Of a DNA stretch of 64,000 nucleotides, positions 25,412 through 34,494 are shown piece after piece (position 1 is the first letter of the stretch; each line of letters begins with the position of its first letter). Where the stretch lies: contig NZ_JBEJGX010000003.1 of the NCBI RefSeq assembly GCF_040253635.1, forward strand, positions 5,915,501 through 5,979,500. Direction: 5' to 3'. Made by a program: the position numbers and the translations under genes. The stretch is from Streptomyces sp. Edi2. Its GTDB lineage: Bacteria > Actinomycetota > Actinomycetes > Streptomycetales > Streptomycetaceae. Below the pieces are notes generated by a model. The model made no database searches. It had not been told where the DNA came from and saw only the letters and a program-made list of their open reading frames with translations.

Positions 25412-26477
25412 GGTCGGCACGCCGGCGGCCGGTGCCCCGGCGGCCGGCACCCCGGAACTGCTGCTGGAGGTCCGCGACCTGGTCAAGCACTTCCCGCTCA
25501 CCCGGGGCGTGCTCTTCCACAAGCAGGTCGGCGCGGTCCGGGCCGTCGACGGTGTCTCCTTCGACCTCCACCAGGGCGAGACACTCGGCATCGTCGGCGA
25601 ATCGGGCTGCGGCAAGTCCACGGTCGCCAAGCTGCTGGTCGGCCTGGAGCGGCCGACGGCAGGTCAGATCCGGTACCGCGGCGAGGACATCAGCACCCTC
25701 TCCGGGCGGGCCCTGCGGGCCGTACGCCGCAATATCCAGATGGTGTTCCAGGACCCCTACACCTCCCTGAACCCCCGGATGACCGTCGGCGACATCATCG
25801 GCGAGCCGTACGAGATCCACCCCGAGGTGGCCCCCAAGGGAGACCGCCGAAGAAAGGTCCGGGAACTCCTGGACGTGGTCGGGCTCAACCCCGAGTACAT
25901 CAACCGCTATCCGCACCAGTTCTCCGGCGGCCAGCGCCAGCGCATCGGTATCGCCCGCGGCCTCGCGCTGCGCCCGGAGATCATCGTCGCCGACGAGCCG
26001 GTCTCCGCGCTGGATGTCTCCGTCCAGGCCCAAGTGGTCAACCTGCTGGAGCAGTTGCAGGACGAGTTCGATCTGTCGTACGTCTTCATCGCCCACGACC
26101 TGTCCGTCGTCCGGCACATCTCCGACCGGGTCGCGGTGATGTACCTGGGCCGGCTCGCCGAGACCGGCACCGGCGAGCAGATCTACGAGCACCCCACCCA
26201 CCCGTACACCCAGGCCCTGCTGTCCGCCGTCCCCGTCCCCGACCCGGACGCCCGCAGCCACCGCGAGCGCATCCTGCTGGCGGGCGATGTCCCCTCGCCC
26301 GCCGCCCCGCCCTCCGGCTGCCGCTTCCGCACACGGTGCTGGAAGGCCCAGCAGCTGTGCGCGGATGTGGTGCCCCCGCTGGAAGTGCCGCCGGAATTCC
26401 GGGAGACGAAGGCGCCGGCCGGGCACGCCTCGGCATGTCACTTCGCCGAGGAGCGGCAGGTGGTGGCGAGTGAGTGA
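25398..26477 (+). CDS. Oligopeptide ABC transporter ATPase, OppF type
   Basis: The 359-residue ATPase has Walker [10 protein letters not shown], signature SGGQRQR, Walker [13 protein letters not shown] and a C-terminal Cys pattern ([15 protein letters not shown] ... ACHF) like its partner. It closes the five-gene operon, and the bidirectional terminator follows within 15 bases. The first 20 residues are Ala/Pro/Gly-rich and probably disordered. Confidence 0.93.
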   Translation: MGPGEVGTPAAGAPAAGTPELLLEVRDLVKHFPLTRGVLFHKQVGAVRAVDGVSFDLHQGETLGIVGESGCGKSTVAKLLVGLERPTAGQIRYRGEDISTLSGRALRAVRRNIQMVFQDPYTSLNPRMTVGDIIGEPYEIHPEVAPKGDRRRKVRELLDVVGLNPEYINRYPHQFSGGQRQRIGIARGLALRPEIIVADEPVSALDVSVQAQVVNLLEQLQDEFDLSYVFIAHDLSVVRHISDRVAVMYLGRLAETGTGEQIYEHPTHPYTQALLSAVPVPDPDARSHRERILLAGDVPSPAAPPSGCRFRTRCWKAQQLCADVVPPLEVPPEFRETKAPAGHASACHFAEERQVVASE

Positions 26478-26488
26478 GTGAGACGAGA

Positions 26489-26522
26489 CGGAGCCCGCCT
26501 CCCGTAGGGGAAGCGGGCTCCG
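26489..26522. terminator. Bidirectional terminator between two peptide-transport operons
   Basis: A 15-bp stem with one mismatch (CGGAGCCCGC pairing with GCGGGCTCCG, then CCC/GGG) and a 4-base loop sits between the convergent operons and can serve both strands. Confidence 0.85.
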
Positions 26523-26557
26523 GTCCGCGCGGCTTCGGCTTCGTGCGCCTGCTGTCG

Positions 26558-27697
26558 CTAGTCGGTCTTACCGGCCTCGTCGGCCGGCTCGGCGTCCTCC
26601 ATCGCGGCCAGCGCCGGGTCGAGGATGATGTCCTCGTCCCGGGCCGCGGTCGTCGGCTCCTCGGGGAAGTGGCAGGCCGTGAGGTGGCCGGCCTGGTTCC
26701 CGGTGATCTGGACGAGCGGCGGCTCCTCGGTCGCGCACTTGTCCTGTGCCTTCCAGCACCGGGTACGGAACCGGCAGCCCGAGGGCGGGTTGACGGGGGA
26801 GGGGACGTCACCGGCGAGGCGGATGCGCTCGCGGTCCTCCTCCTCGTCCTCCACCAGCTTGGCCTCGGGCACCGCCGAGAGCAGGGCGTGGGTGTACGGG
26901 TGGCGCGGCCGGTTGTAGATGTCGTCGCGGGCGCCCACCTCGACGATCTTGCCGAGGTACATCACCGCGACCCGCTCGCTGAAGTGCCGCACGATCGCCA
27001 GGTCGTGGGCGATGAACAGGAACGCGATGCCCAGCTCGCGCTGCAGCTTCTGGAGCAGGTTGACGACCTGCGCCTGGATCGAGACGTCGAGCGCGGAGAC
27101 CGGCTCGTCGGCGATGATCAGCTTCGGCTCCAGGGCGAGCGCCCTGGCCACTCCGATGCGCTGGCGCTGGCCGCCGGAGAATTCGTGCGGGAAGCGGTTG
27201 TAGTGCTCCGGGTTGAGACCCACGGTCTCCAGGAGCTCACGGATCCGCTTCTCCCGGCCACCGGGCGGGTTGATCCCGTTGATCTCCATCGGGCCGCCGA
27301 TGATGGTGCCCACCGTCTGCCGCGGATTGAGCGAGGCATACGGGTCCTGGAAGATCATCTGGATCTCGGACCGGACCGGTGCCAGCTCCTTGCGGCCGGC
27401 GTGGGTGATGTCCCGGCCCGCGTATGTGATCTTGCCGGAGGTCGGTTCCATCAGCCGGGTGAGCAGCCGTCCGGTGGTGGACTTGCCGCAGCCCGACTCA
27501 CCGACCAGGCCGAAGCTTTCGCCGGCGTGCACGGTCAGGTCGAGCCCGTCGACCGCCTGGACCGCACCGACCTTCCGCTTGAACGGGAACCCGCCGTAGA
27601 TCGGGAAGTGCTTGGTAAGGCCCTCGGCGGTGAGCAGCGGCTCGCCCGGGACGGGCGCGGCGTCGCGAGGCGCCGGGAGGGTGACGTTGTCTGTCAT
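26558..27697 (-). CDS. bldKE: BldK-type oligopeptide importer ATPase (OppF type)
   Basis: The 379-residue ATPase has Walker [10 protein letters not shown], signature SGGQRQR, Walker [13 protein letters not shown] and a C-terminal Cys motif [15 protein letters not shown] with a final ACHF. A further acidic tail of about 35 residues is present. It is the last gene of the minus-strand operon permease-SBP-permease-ATPase-ATPase, the order described for the Streptomyces bldKA-E locus, whose importer is required for aerial hyphae formation. The symbol rests on this order and on position in a Streptomyces-like genome. ATG 27697 follows GGGAGC. Confidence 0.8.
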   Translation of the reverse strand: MTDNVTLPAPRDAAPVPGEPLLTAEGLTKHFPIYGGFPFKRKVGAVQAVDGLDLTVHAGESFGLVGESGCGKSTTGRLLTRLMEPTSGKITYAGRDITHAGRKELAPVRSEIQMIFQDPYASLNPRQTVGTIIGGPMEINGINPPGGREKRIRELLETVGLNPEHYNRFPHEFSGGQRQRIGVARALALEPKLIIADEPVSALDVSIQAQVVNLLQKLQRELGIAFLFIAHDLAIVRHFSERVAVMYLGKIVEVGARDDIYNRPRHPYTHALLSAVPEAKLVEDEEEDRERIRLAGDVPSPVNPPSGCRFRTRCWKAQDKCATEEPPLVQITGNQAGHLTACHFPEEPTTAARDEDIILDPALAAMEDAEPADEAGKTD

Positions 27698-27709
27698 GGT
27701 GGTCGCTCC

Positions 27710-28771
27710 CTAGCCCAGCCGGGGCTTGATCTGCTCGGTGAAGAAGGTCTGCTTCTGCTCGGCGCTCAGGTGGCACGCGGCGGCGTGCCCCGGCTCCAGC
27801 AGCGGCCGCTCCTCGGTGCAGCGCGCACCGCCGACCTCGCCGGTGAAGCCGCAGCGCGGGTTGAAGGCGCAGCCGGAGGGCGGGTTGAGCAGGCTCGGCG
27901 GCGACCCGGGGATCGGGTGCAGCGCCTCGCTGACGTCCGAGGAGAGCCGCGGCATGGAGCTCAGCAGGCCCCAGGTGTACGGGTGCCGGGGCTGGGTGAG
28001 GATTTCCTTGACGGAGCCCCGCTCCACCGCCCGGCCCGCGTACATCACCAGCAGGTCGTCCGCGGTGTTCGCGACCACGCCGAGGTCGTGGGTGATCAGG
28101 ATGATCGCGGAACCGAACTCCTGCTGCAGGTCCTTGAGGAGGTCGAGGATCTGCGCCTGGACGGTGACGTCCAGGGCGGTGGTCGGCTCGTCGGCGATCA
28201 GCAGCTCGGGGTTGCAGACCAGCGCCATGGCGATCATGGCGCGCTGGCGCATACCGCCGGAGAACTGGTGCGGATAGTCGTCCACCCGCAGCGTGGGCTG
28301 CGGGATACCGACCTTGGCCAGCATCTCGATGGCGCGCTGCCGGCCCTCGCGCTTACTGGCACCGGTGTGCTTGATGTACGGCTCGGAGATCTGCCGGCCG
28401 ACCGTGTAGTACGGCGACAGGGCGGTCAGCGCGTCCTGGAAGATCATGGCCATCTTGTTGCCGCGGAGCTTTTCCAGGGTCTTCTCCCGGGCTCCGGTCA
28501 ACTCCTGGCCGTCCAGGACGATCTCGCCGCCGATCTCGGTGCGCTTCGGGTCGTGCAGGCCCAGGACGGCGAGGTTGGTGACGGACTTGCCGGAGCCGGA
28601 CTCGCCGACGATGCCGAGCGTCTGGCCGCGTTCCAGGTCGAAGGAGAGGCCGTCGACCGCCTTGACGATGCCGTCCTCGGTGGAGAACCGCACCTGAAGG
28701 TCGCGGACGGACAGGAAGGGGTCCGATCCGGTCGGGACCGGCGTGCCCTCGGTCTTGGTGAGTGTGGTCAC
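27710..28771 (-). CDS. bldKD: BldK-type oligopeptide importer ATPase (OppD type)
   Basis: The 353-residue ATPase has Walker A GESGSGKS, signature SGGMRQR and Walker B LLIADEPT. The GTG start at 28771 is set by an AGGAGAG ribosome binding site that overlaps the stop of the upstream permease; longer frames run into that gene. The C-terminal Cys motif is C-x5-C-x10-C rather than C-x5-C-x6-C, a small deviation from the other three ATPases here. It is the fourth gene of the bldK-type operon and pairs with the OppF-type subunit. Confidence 0.8.
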   Translation of the reverse strand: MTTLTKTEGTPVPTGSDPFLSVRDLQVRFSTEDGIVKAVDGLSFDLERGQTLGIVGESGSGKSVTNLAVLGLHDPKRTEIGGEIVLDGQELTGAREKTLEKLRGNKMAMIFQDALTALSPYYTVGRQISEPYIKHTGASKREGRQRAIEMLAKVGIPQPTLRVDDYPHQFSGGMRQRAMIAMALVCNPELLIADEPTTALDVTVQAQILDLLKDLQQEFGSAIILITHDLGVVANTADDLLVMYAGRAVERGSVKEILTQPRHPYTWGLLSSMPRLSSDVSEALHPIPGSPPSLLNPPSGCAFNPRCGFTGEVGGARCTEERPLLEPGHAAACHLSAEQKQTFFTEQIKPRLG

Positions 28772-28782
28772 TTCAGGCTCTC

Positions 28783-29754
28783 CTAGGACAGGCGCACGCG
28801 CGGGTCGATGAGGGCGTACGTCGCATCCACGATGATGTTGAACACCAGGATCAGGGCGGCGCTGAAGATCAGCACACCCAGGATCATGGGCAGGTCGAGG
28901 GTGGTGACGGAGTTGATGGCCAGGCGGCCCAGGCCCGCCAGCGAGAAGGTGTACTCGGTGATCATGGCGCCGCCGAACAGCGAGCTGAGGTCGATGCCCA
29001 GGATCGTGACGATCGGGATCAGCGAACCCCGCCAGGCGTAGCGCAGGAAGACATAACGCGCCGGCATGCCCTTGGCCTTGGCCGTACGGACGTGCTCCTC
29101 CTGGAGCTGCTCGATCATGGTGGAGCGCGACATACGGGTGTACTGCGCGGTGAAGATCGTCGACATCACCAGCCACGGCAGCAGCAGGCCCATGAACCAG
29201 CCGGCCGGGTTGCTGGTGAAGTCCACGTACTTGGGGGAGCCCATGAGGCCGCTGTAGACGAAGATGCCGAGGACGATCGGGCCCAGGATGTAGATCTGTA
29301 CCGAACTGAGCACCATGGACACGCCGGTGACGGTCTTGTCCAGCAGCGAGCCCTTCTTCCAGGCGGCCAGCAGACCGGCGCCCAGGCCGATGACCAGGAA
29401 GGCGACCGCGCCGCCGATGGCCAGCGACGCCGTGGTCGGCAGCCGGTCCATCATCGTCGCCCAGACGTCCTGGTGGGTGGCGAAGGAGTAGCCGAAGCAG
29501 GGGGCGCTGCAGTGCCCGACGCTGTAGTCGCGCCCCGCGAAGATGCCGACGAGGAAGTCCCAGTACTGCGTCGTCAGGGGCTTGTCGAGACCGAGGTTGT
29601 GGTGGATCAGGGCGACGTTGTCGGCGGTGCAGTTCTTGCCGCACGCCATCATCGCCGGGTCGCCCGTGGAGAAGAAGACGAAGAAGGTGAAGGCACTCAG
29701 CAGGAGAAGGATGATGACCGCGCCGAGGATCCGGCGGAATAGGAAGGGAAGCAT
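28783..29754 (-). CDS. bldKC: BldK-type oligopeptide importer permease (OppB type)
   Basis: The 323-residue permease has a first helix at FRRILGAVIILLLLSAFTFF, a periplasmic loop with several Cys (ACGKNC and GHCSAPC, about residues 38-85) and the ATPase-docking loop EEHVRTAKAKGMPARYV. The four Cys in an external loop are unusual and could form disulphides. It follows the SBP gene after a 124-base gap holding a strong hairpin. Confidence 0.8.
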   Translation of the reverse strand: MLPFLFRRILGAVIILLLLSAFTFFVFFSTGDPAMMACGKNCTADNVALIHHNLGLDKPLTTQYWDFLVGIFAGRDYSVGHCSAPCFGYSFATHQDVWATMMDRLPTTASLAIGGAVAFLVIGLGAGLLAAWKKGSLLDKTVTGVSMVLSSVQIYILGPIVLGIFVYSGLMGSPKYVDFTSNPAGWFMGLLLPWLVMSTIFTAQYTRMSRSTMIEQLQEEHVRTAKAKGMPARYVFLRYAWRGSLIPIVTILGIDLSSLFGGAMITEYTFSLAGLGRLAINSVTTLDLPMILGVLIFSAALILVFNIIVDATYALIDPRVRLS

Positions 29755-29814
29755 GGCAGTTCGCTGCTCTCAGGACGGCGGCGGCAGTGGGGAGTGAGGA
29801 TGGCGGGGAAGGCC

Positions 29815-29853
29815 CCGGAGAGCGCGCGCTCCGCCGTGCCGCGCGCTCTCCGG
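29815..29853 (-). promoter_or_regulatory. Intercistronic hairpin between the SBP and permease genes
   Basis: A perfect 14-bp inverted repeat (CCGGAGAGCGCGCG and its complement) with an 11-base loop lies 26 bases after the binding-protein stop. In transporter operons such a structure often stabilises or terminates part of the message, so that the binding protein is made in excess over the membrane components. That role is inferred here. Confidence 0.7.
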
Positions 29854-29878
29854 ACCGCCTTCCGGTGCTTGCTGCTGC

Positions 29879-31678
29879 TTACTTCTTGAGGTACAGCGTG
29901 TTCAGGTCCAGGTAGTTGGTGTCGCTGTTGTAGCGGGTACCACCGACGTTGGAGCCGTACAGCTGGAGCACCTTGGTGTAGAAGACCGGCGCGGCCGGGT
30001 TGATCTTCTCCACGATGTAGTGGTGCAGCTTCTGCCACTCCGCGGTCTGCTTCGTGACGTCCGCGATCTTCTGGATGCGGTCGATCTCGGAGCTGATGTG
30101 CTTGTCACGGATGTGGGAGTAGTTGGCCGCGCCGTCCTGGATCTGCCGCGGGTCGTACGACGGCGGGATGACGGTGGAGGCGTCCGCCCAGTCCTGGCCC
30201 CAGCCGGTCATGTAGATGTCGAAGCCGTTGTCGACCTTGCCCATCTGCTGGTACCAGGAGGAGGAGTCGACCTCCTTCTTCTGGACGTTGAAGCCCGCCT
30301 TGTTCAGCGCGTCCTCGACGACCGCGGCTTCCTTCTGGCGGATCTCGGTGTTGGAGTAGGCGTAGACGAGCTTCATGCCCGTCTTGCCGGCCTCCTTGAG
30401 GAGCTTCTTCGCCTTCGCCGGGTCGCCGTTGGGGTGCGTGAGCTTCCCGTACGGGTCGTAGCCCTTCTCGTAGCCCGCGACGGTCGGGGCGAGCAGGCCG
30501 CCGGCCACCTCACCGCCGTAGCTGCCGCCGTTGATGCGGACGATCTGGGCGTTCGGCATGGCGTAGGTGATCGCATCGCGGATCTTCTTGTCCTTGATGC
30601 GGTCCATGTTCATGTTCATCTGCCAGACGTAGGGCTGGTAGCCCTGCACCGTCCGCTTGCTGGCGCTGGCGTTGTCCAGCACCTGCTTGGTCTGCGTCGG
30701 CTCCACCGCGTTGGTGAAGCTGATCGCGTTCTTGGCCTCGCCCTGGTCGGCCATCAGGCGCTTGGTGGAGTCCGAGAACTGGTGGTTGAAGGTGATGTCG
30801 AAGGCGTCGACGTACTGGTGGCGCGCCGGGTCCGTCTTCGGGTCCCAGTTGGTGTTGCGCACCAGCTTCGCGGACTTGCCCTCCTTGAAGGAGGCGAACT
30901 TGTACGGGCCGGAGGAGACCGGCTTGACGTCGTAGTTCTCCTTGGTGTCCTTCGCGCTGTCCGGGACGGCGCTGTAGCCCGCGATGGCGAGCGCGTAGGG
31001 CACCTGCGACTGCGGCTTCTGGAAGTGGAAGATGACGGTCTTGTCGTCCGGGGTGTCCAGGACGCTCTTGGGCAGGTGGTCGCCCTTGTACGGACCGTCC
31101 GGCAGCGCCTTGCGGTACGTGGTCCCCTCGCCCGACAGCCAGGTCTGGAGGTAGCTGGGCCCGTCGGTGATGAACTTCGCGTACATCCGCTCGATGGTGT
31201 GGCGGATGTCCTTCGAGGTGATCGGCTTGCCGTCCTCGAACTTGACGCCGTCCTTGAGCGTGTACTTCCAGGTCTTGCCGCCGTCCGACATCTGACCCGC
31301 GTCGGTGGCGAGGTCGCCGACCACCGTCTTGTTGCCCTTGTCGTCCTGCTTGTAGGTGGTCAGGCCACGGAAGATCAGCTTGGACAGGTCGCCCAGGTCG
31401 CTGACGTACATCTGCGCCGGGTCCAGGTGGTTGAAGCTGTCACGCTGGTAGACGCGGATGGTGCCGCCCTTGCGGGAGCCCTTGACCTCGGCGGCCGGGC
31501 CGGTGGAGTCGGCGGCCTTGCCCAGCGGCACCGCCTTGGCCTGCGCCGCGGCGTCCTTGTCCGTCGCCGACTCGTCCTTGCCGTTGCCGCCGCCGCTGCT
31601 GCAGCCGGTGAGCGCGAGGGAGGCGGCCGCCAGGGCCACGACCGTCGCGCGTGCTCTGCGCGTAGATAGTGCGTTCAT
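29879..31678 (-). CDS. bldKB: BldK-type oligopeptide-binding lipoprotein
   Basis: The 599-residue family 5 solute-binding lipoprotein has a lipobox LTGC at Cys26, a Ser/Gly/Asp/Lys linker, and the fold starting GGTIRVYQRDSFNHLDPAQ. Homologues include BldKB, which binds a peptide signal needed for aerial growth. Positioned second in the operon after a permease gene, as in bldK. ATG 31678 was chosen because the signal peptide follows it directly; an in-frame start 54 bases upstream would add 18 residues in front. A strong hairpin follows the stop. Confidence 0.8.
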   Translation of the reverse strand: MNALSTRRARATVVALAAASLALTGCSSGGGNGKDESATDKDAAAQAKAVPLGKAADSTGPAAEVKGSRKGGTIRVYQRDSFNHLDPAQMYVSDLGDLSKLIFRGLTTYKQDDKGNKTVVGDLATDAGQMSDGGKTWKYTLKDGVKFEDGKPITSKDIRHTIERMYAKFITDGPSYLQTWLSGEGTTYRKALPDGPYKGDHLPKSVLDTPDDKTVIFHFQKPQSQVPYALAIAGYSAVPDSAKDTKENYDVKPVSSGPYKFASFKEGKSAKLVRNTNWDPKTDPARHQYVDAFDITFNHQFSDSTKRLMADQGEAKNAISFTNAVEPTQTKQVLDNASASKRTVQGYQPYVWQMNMNMDRIKDKKIRDAITYAMPNAQIVRINGGSYGGEVAGGLLAPTVAGYEKGYDPYGKLTHPNGDPAKAKKLLKEAGKTGMKLVYAYSNTEIRQKEAAVVEDALNKAGFNVQKKEVDSSSWYQQMGKVDNGFDIYMTGWGQDWADASTVIPPSYDPRQIQDGAANYSHIRDKHISSEIDRIQKIADVTKQTAEWQKLHHYIVEKINPAAPVFYTKVLQLYGSNVGGTRYNSDTNYLDLNTLYLKK

Positions 31679-31781
31679 GAGGTTCCAAGCACCTGCCTGT
31701 CGGTTGTTGTCCAGATGTGCTGCCTGACGCATCCGGGTAGAGCCCGGCGCGGGGGTGGCAGCCGCCCCCTCACATGGACGA

Positions 31782-32816
31782 TCAGCGCCCGGACTTGGGG
31801 TCGAAGGCGTCCCGGACCGAGTCCCCGAGCAGGTTGAAGCACAGCACGAAGATCACCATCGCGGCGCCGGGGAAGATCAGGAAGGTCGGGTCGTTCTCGT
31901 AGACCATGCCGGCCGTGTGGAACAGCCGTCCCCAGTCCGGGGTCGGTTCCATGATGCCGACGCCCAGATAGGACAGGCCGGCCTCCGCCGTGACGAACAG
32001 CGGGAGCATGTAGGTGGCCTGCACCAGGATGGGCGTGACCACATTGGGGAGCAGTTCCTTGCGGATGATCCGCCAGGGCGAGGCGCCGGTGATCTTCGCG
32101 GCCTCGACGAATTCGCGCTCGCGCAGCGACAGCACCTGGCCGCGCAGCAGCCGGGCCAGACCCATCCAGCCCAGCGCCCACTGCACCAGGATCAGCGCCA
32201 CGACGCGCACATAGGTGGGGGTCTCGTCGCCCGGCGGGATGAAGAACGCGACGACCACGGGCATGAAGGCCACGAAGGTCAGCTGGCTGGGGAAGGCGAG
32301 CAGGAAGTCGATGATCCGGCCGAGCCAGTAGTCGGTGCGGCCGCCCACGTAGCCGGCCGTGACGCCCAGCAGGGTGCCGGTGATCACCACGAGGATGGTC
32401 ACCGCCACCGAGATGCCCAAGGACATCCGCATGCCGTAGAGCAGGTTGGTGAACAGGTCGCGGCCCAGCGCGGGCTCGATGCCGAACCAGAAGTCGCCGG
32501 AGATCCCGCCGTTGGCACCCATCGGATAGCCGAAGTCGTCGAAGAGACTCGGGTCCTCGTTGCCGTAGAACGTGTAGGGGTTCTTGCCGTACAGCGAGGC
32601 GATCACCGGGGCGAGCGCCGAGACGACGAAAAAGGCCAGCACGATGACGGCGCAGACGACACCGGTGCGGTCCCGCTTGAAGCGTCTCCACATCAGTTGT
32701 CCGGGTGAACGGCCTACGAGCTCACCGTCCTTGCCGTCCTTCGCCTTCTTCAGACCTTCCGGCCCACGTCCTGGTGTGTCGGACGTGGTAGCCGCGGTCT
32801 GGGATGGACTAGTCAT
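31782..32816 (-). CDS. bldKA: BldK-type oligopeptide importer permease (OppC type)
   Basis: The 344-residue permease has a cytoplasmic N-terminal extension of about 45 residues, a first helix at VVCAVIVLAFFVVSALAPVI, a long loop with FYGNEDPSLFDDFGYPMGAN, and the docking loop REFVEAAKITGASPWRI. It is the first gene of the minus-strand operon, an unusual place for an OppC-type permease and the main reason for the bldK assignment. ATG 32816 was preferred (GGGGG nine bases upstream) over an in-frame ATG 36 bases earlier. Confidence 0.78.
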   Translation of the reverse strand: MTSPSQTAATTSDTPGRGPEGLKKAKDGKDGELVGRSPGQLMWRRFKRDRTGVVCAVIVLAFFVVSALAPVIASLYGKNPYTFYGNEDPSLFDDFGYPMGANGGISGDFWFGIEPALGRDLFTNLLYGMRMSLGISVAVTILVVITGTLLGVTAGYVGGRTDYWLGRIIDFLLAFPSQLTFVAFMPVVVAFFIPPGDETPTYVRVVALILVQWALGWMGLARLLRGQVLSLREREFVEAAKITGASPWRIIRKELLPNVVTPILVQATYMLPLFVTAEAGLSYLGVGIMEPTPDWGRLFHTAGMVYENDPTFLIFPGAAMVIFVLCFNLLGDSVRDAFDPKSGR

Positions 32817-33299
32817 CGCGAAGTGCCCCCGCGCCGAGTTCTCTTGGAACATGAAGCGGCACCGAATGCACCGCTGGATGAGCGGACTGTCGCAAGTGAT
32901 TTATGGCGGAGTCAAGGGGATCGGGTGTGCTCGTGAACAGGTCGTCTACTTCTTGAGCGAACGTTGCGCAAGTTGGTGCCATGGCGTGCTTGACAGGTGA
33001 CCCTGATATACGGCATGGGGGACATATCGGTACGAAAGTCTTTAACATGAAGGCAACTTCACTGTCGCAACACCGATATACGGACGCGCCATGATGAACA
33101 ACGTACGGCCGTGCGGGTGCCGTAGACCGGCCGGAGCGCCAGACGGCGTTCCGGCCGGTTGCTGCTTTGCGGATATTTCGTCCGCCGCTGACTGCGGCTG
33201 TGTTGTCCCTGCGCCGGGTCTGGAGTAGACCTGCGGGGAGGCGCCCTCCACGGGGCCGCCCGGGACCACCCAGTACATCGACACGGACGGGGGCTGGCC
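32817..33299. other. Divergent region upstream of bldKA with direct repeats and a hairpin
   Basis: This 483-base gap between bldKA and the divergent membrane-protein gene has AT-richer DNA than its surroundings. The 9-mer GATATACGG occurs at 33005-33013 and again at 33075-33083, a 70-base offset. A 15-bp hairpin at 33126-33159 follows. A 45-codon frame at 33091-33228 would encode a six-Cys peptide, but without a clear ribosome binding site, so it is not annotated as a gene. Confidence 0.6.
33126..33159. terminator. Hairpin in the bldKA upstream region
   Basis: The arms ACCGGCCGGAGCGCC and GGCGTTCCGGCCGGT pair over 15 bp with one G-T wobble and a 4-base loop. It lies between divergent genes where no annotated transcript ends, so it may terminate an unrecognised short RNA or act as a roadblock. 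Confidence 0.65.
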
Positions 33300-34424
33300 G
33301 TGTCCACAACGCGGGACGGCGTTCTCACCCGCGGCGCACGCGGCATCGGTGCGCTGGTCTGCCTGCTGCTCGCGCTGCTGACCGCGGGCTGGATCATCCG
33401 GGACCTGACCATCGCCCAGCACGGCGCGGACGTGTGGTGGACCTGGCTGGGCGAGGCGCGCCGGCCGCGGGAGTTCACCGCCTGGGCGACCTCGGCGCTC
33501 GACCCGCTGCTGACGCTCGGCGCGCTCGCCGTCGCGGTCGCCGCGCTGCGCAGCGCCGTCTTGCCGTCCGTGGCCGCGGGCGCACTGCTCTCCCTGGCGG
33601 CCGCCACCGCACTGCTGCGCCTCCCGCTGGTGTGGATGCTGGGCGCCGGCTGGCTCCAGGGGCTGGACAGCGGCCTTACGGCGCGGGCGCGGCTGACCGC
33701 GATCACCCAGCTCGCCCTGGCGGTCGTGCTGCTCGTGGTGGTCGTGGCGGGCCGGCGACGGGGCAGCCGGGCGGACCGGTATGCGAGGCACGCCGCGCGC
33801 GGGCTGCCTCAGGTGGCGTCCTCGGCCTACGGAGTGGTCCGTGCGGTGCCGTCCGGTGCGGGTCCCGAGCGGCCCGGCCGGCCGTACCGGGGAGCGGCCG
33901 TCACGGCCGGTGTGCTCCTGGGCGCCGCCGGACTCACCGTGGCCGGCTGGGAGATCCACTGGCAGCAGCGGCTCGACGGGGACGTCTACCGCAAGGGCCT
34001 GCTCGGGGACGCGTCCGTCTTCCGCGCCCTGCTGCAGCCCCCGGTGCACTGGCAGGCGGCGGCCCTCGCCCTGCTGGCCCTGGGGGCCGCGGCCGCCGTA
34101 CTTCGCCGCGCGCCCTGGGCCCGGCCCGCGGCGATGACGGCCGCGGCCCTGCTGCTGGTCCAGGGAGCCCTGGCACTCGTCTTCGCCGTACGCACCGGGG
34201 AGTTCGGCCGCCTCGGCGCGCTGCCGCTCCAGGCCCGGCTGGAGGTGGGCACCGCGGCCTTCGTGGCGGCCGCCGGGCTGGCCGCGCTGATCGCGGCGGC
34301 CCGCCCCGGCACACCGGACGCCTCCCATCCCACGGACGGTGTGCTGGCGTACGGCTCCGCCCCGGGCGAGGCGCGGCCGCCGCACGCCCCGCCCCCGCCG
34401 TCCAGGCTGCCGCCCGGCTGGTGA
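33300..34424 (+). CDS. Polytopic membrane protein of unknown function
   Basis: I do not recognise this 374-residue protein beyond its membrane topology. Hydrophobic segments occur near residues 14-38, 65-85, 90-115, 135-153, 200-218, 250-268, 275-300 and 320-342, separated by Arg-rich cytoplasmic loops. The C-terminus is Pro-rich. GTG 33300 follows a G-rich element (GGACGGGGG). It is transcribed away from bldKA and converges with the S9 peptidase gene. No catalytic motif is visible. Confidence 0.7.
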   Translation: MSTTRDGVLTRGARGIGALVCLLLALLTAGWIIRDLTIAQHGADVWWTWLGEARRPREFTAWATSALDPLLTLGALAVAVAALRSAVLPSVAAGALLSLAAATALLRLPLVWMLGAGWLQGLDSGLTARARLTAITQLALAVVLLVVVVAGRRRGSRADRYARHAARGLPQVASSAYGVVRAVPSGAGPERPGRPYRGAAVTAGVLLGAAGLTVAGWEIHWQQRLDGDVYRKGLLGDASVFRALLQPPVHWQAAALALLALGAAAAVLRRAPWARPAAMTAAALLLVQGALALVFAVRTGEFGRLGALPLQARLEVGTAAFVAAAGLAALIAAARPGTPDASHPTDGVLAYGSAPGEARPPHAPPPPSRLPPGW

Positions 34425-34494
34425 GACGCCTTCCGGTGTGGCGCCCTTCGGGAAGGTGCCTCCCGGTCATACGCCTTCCGGGTGCGCTACGCCC

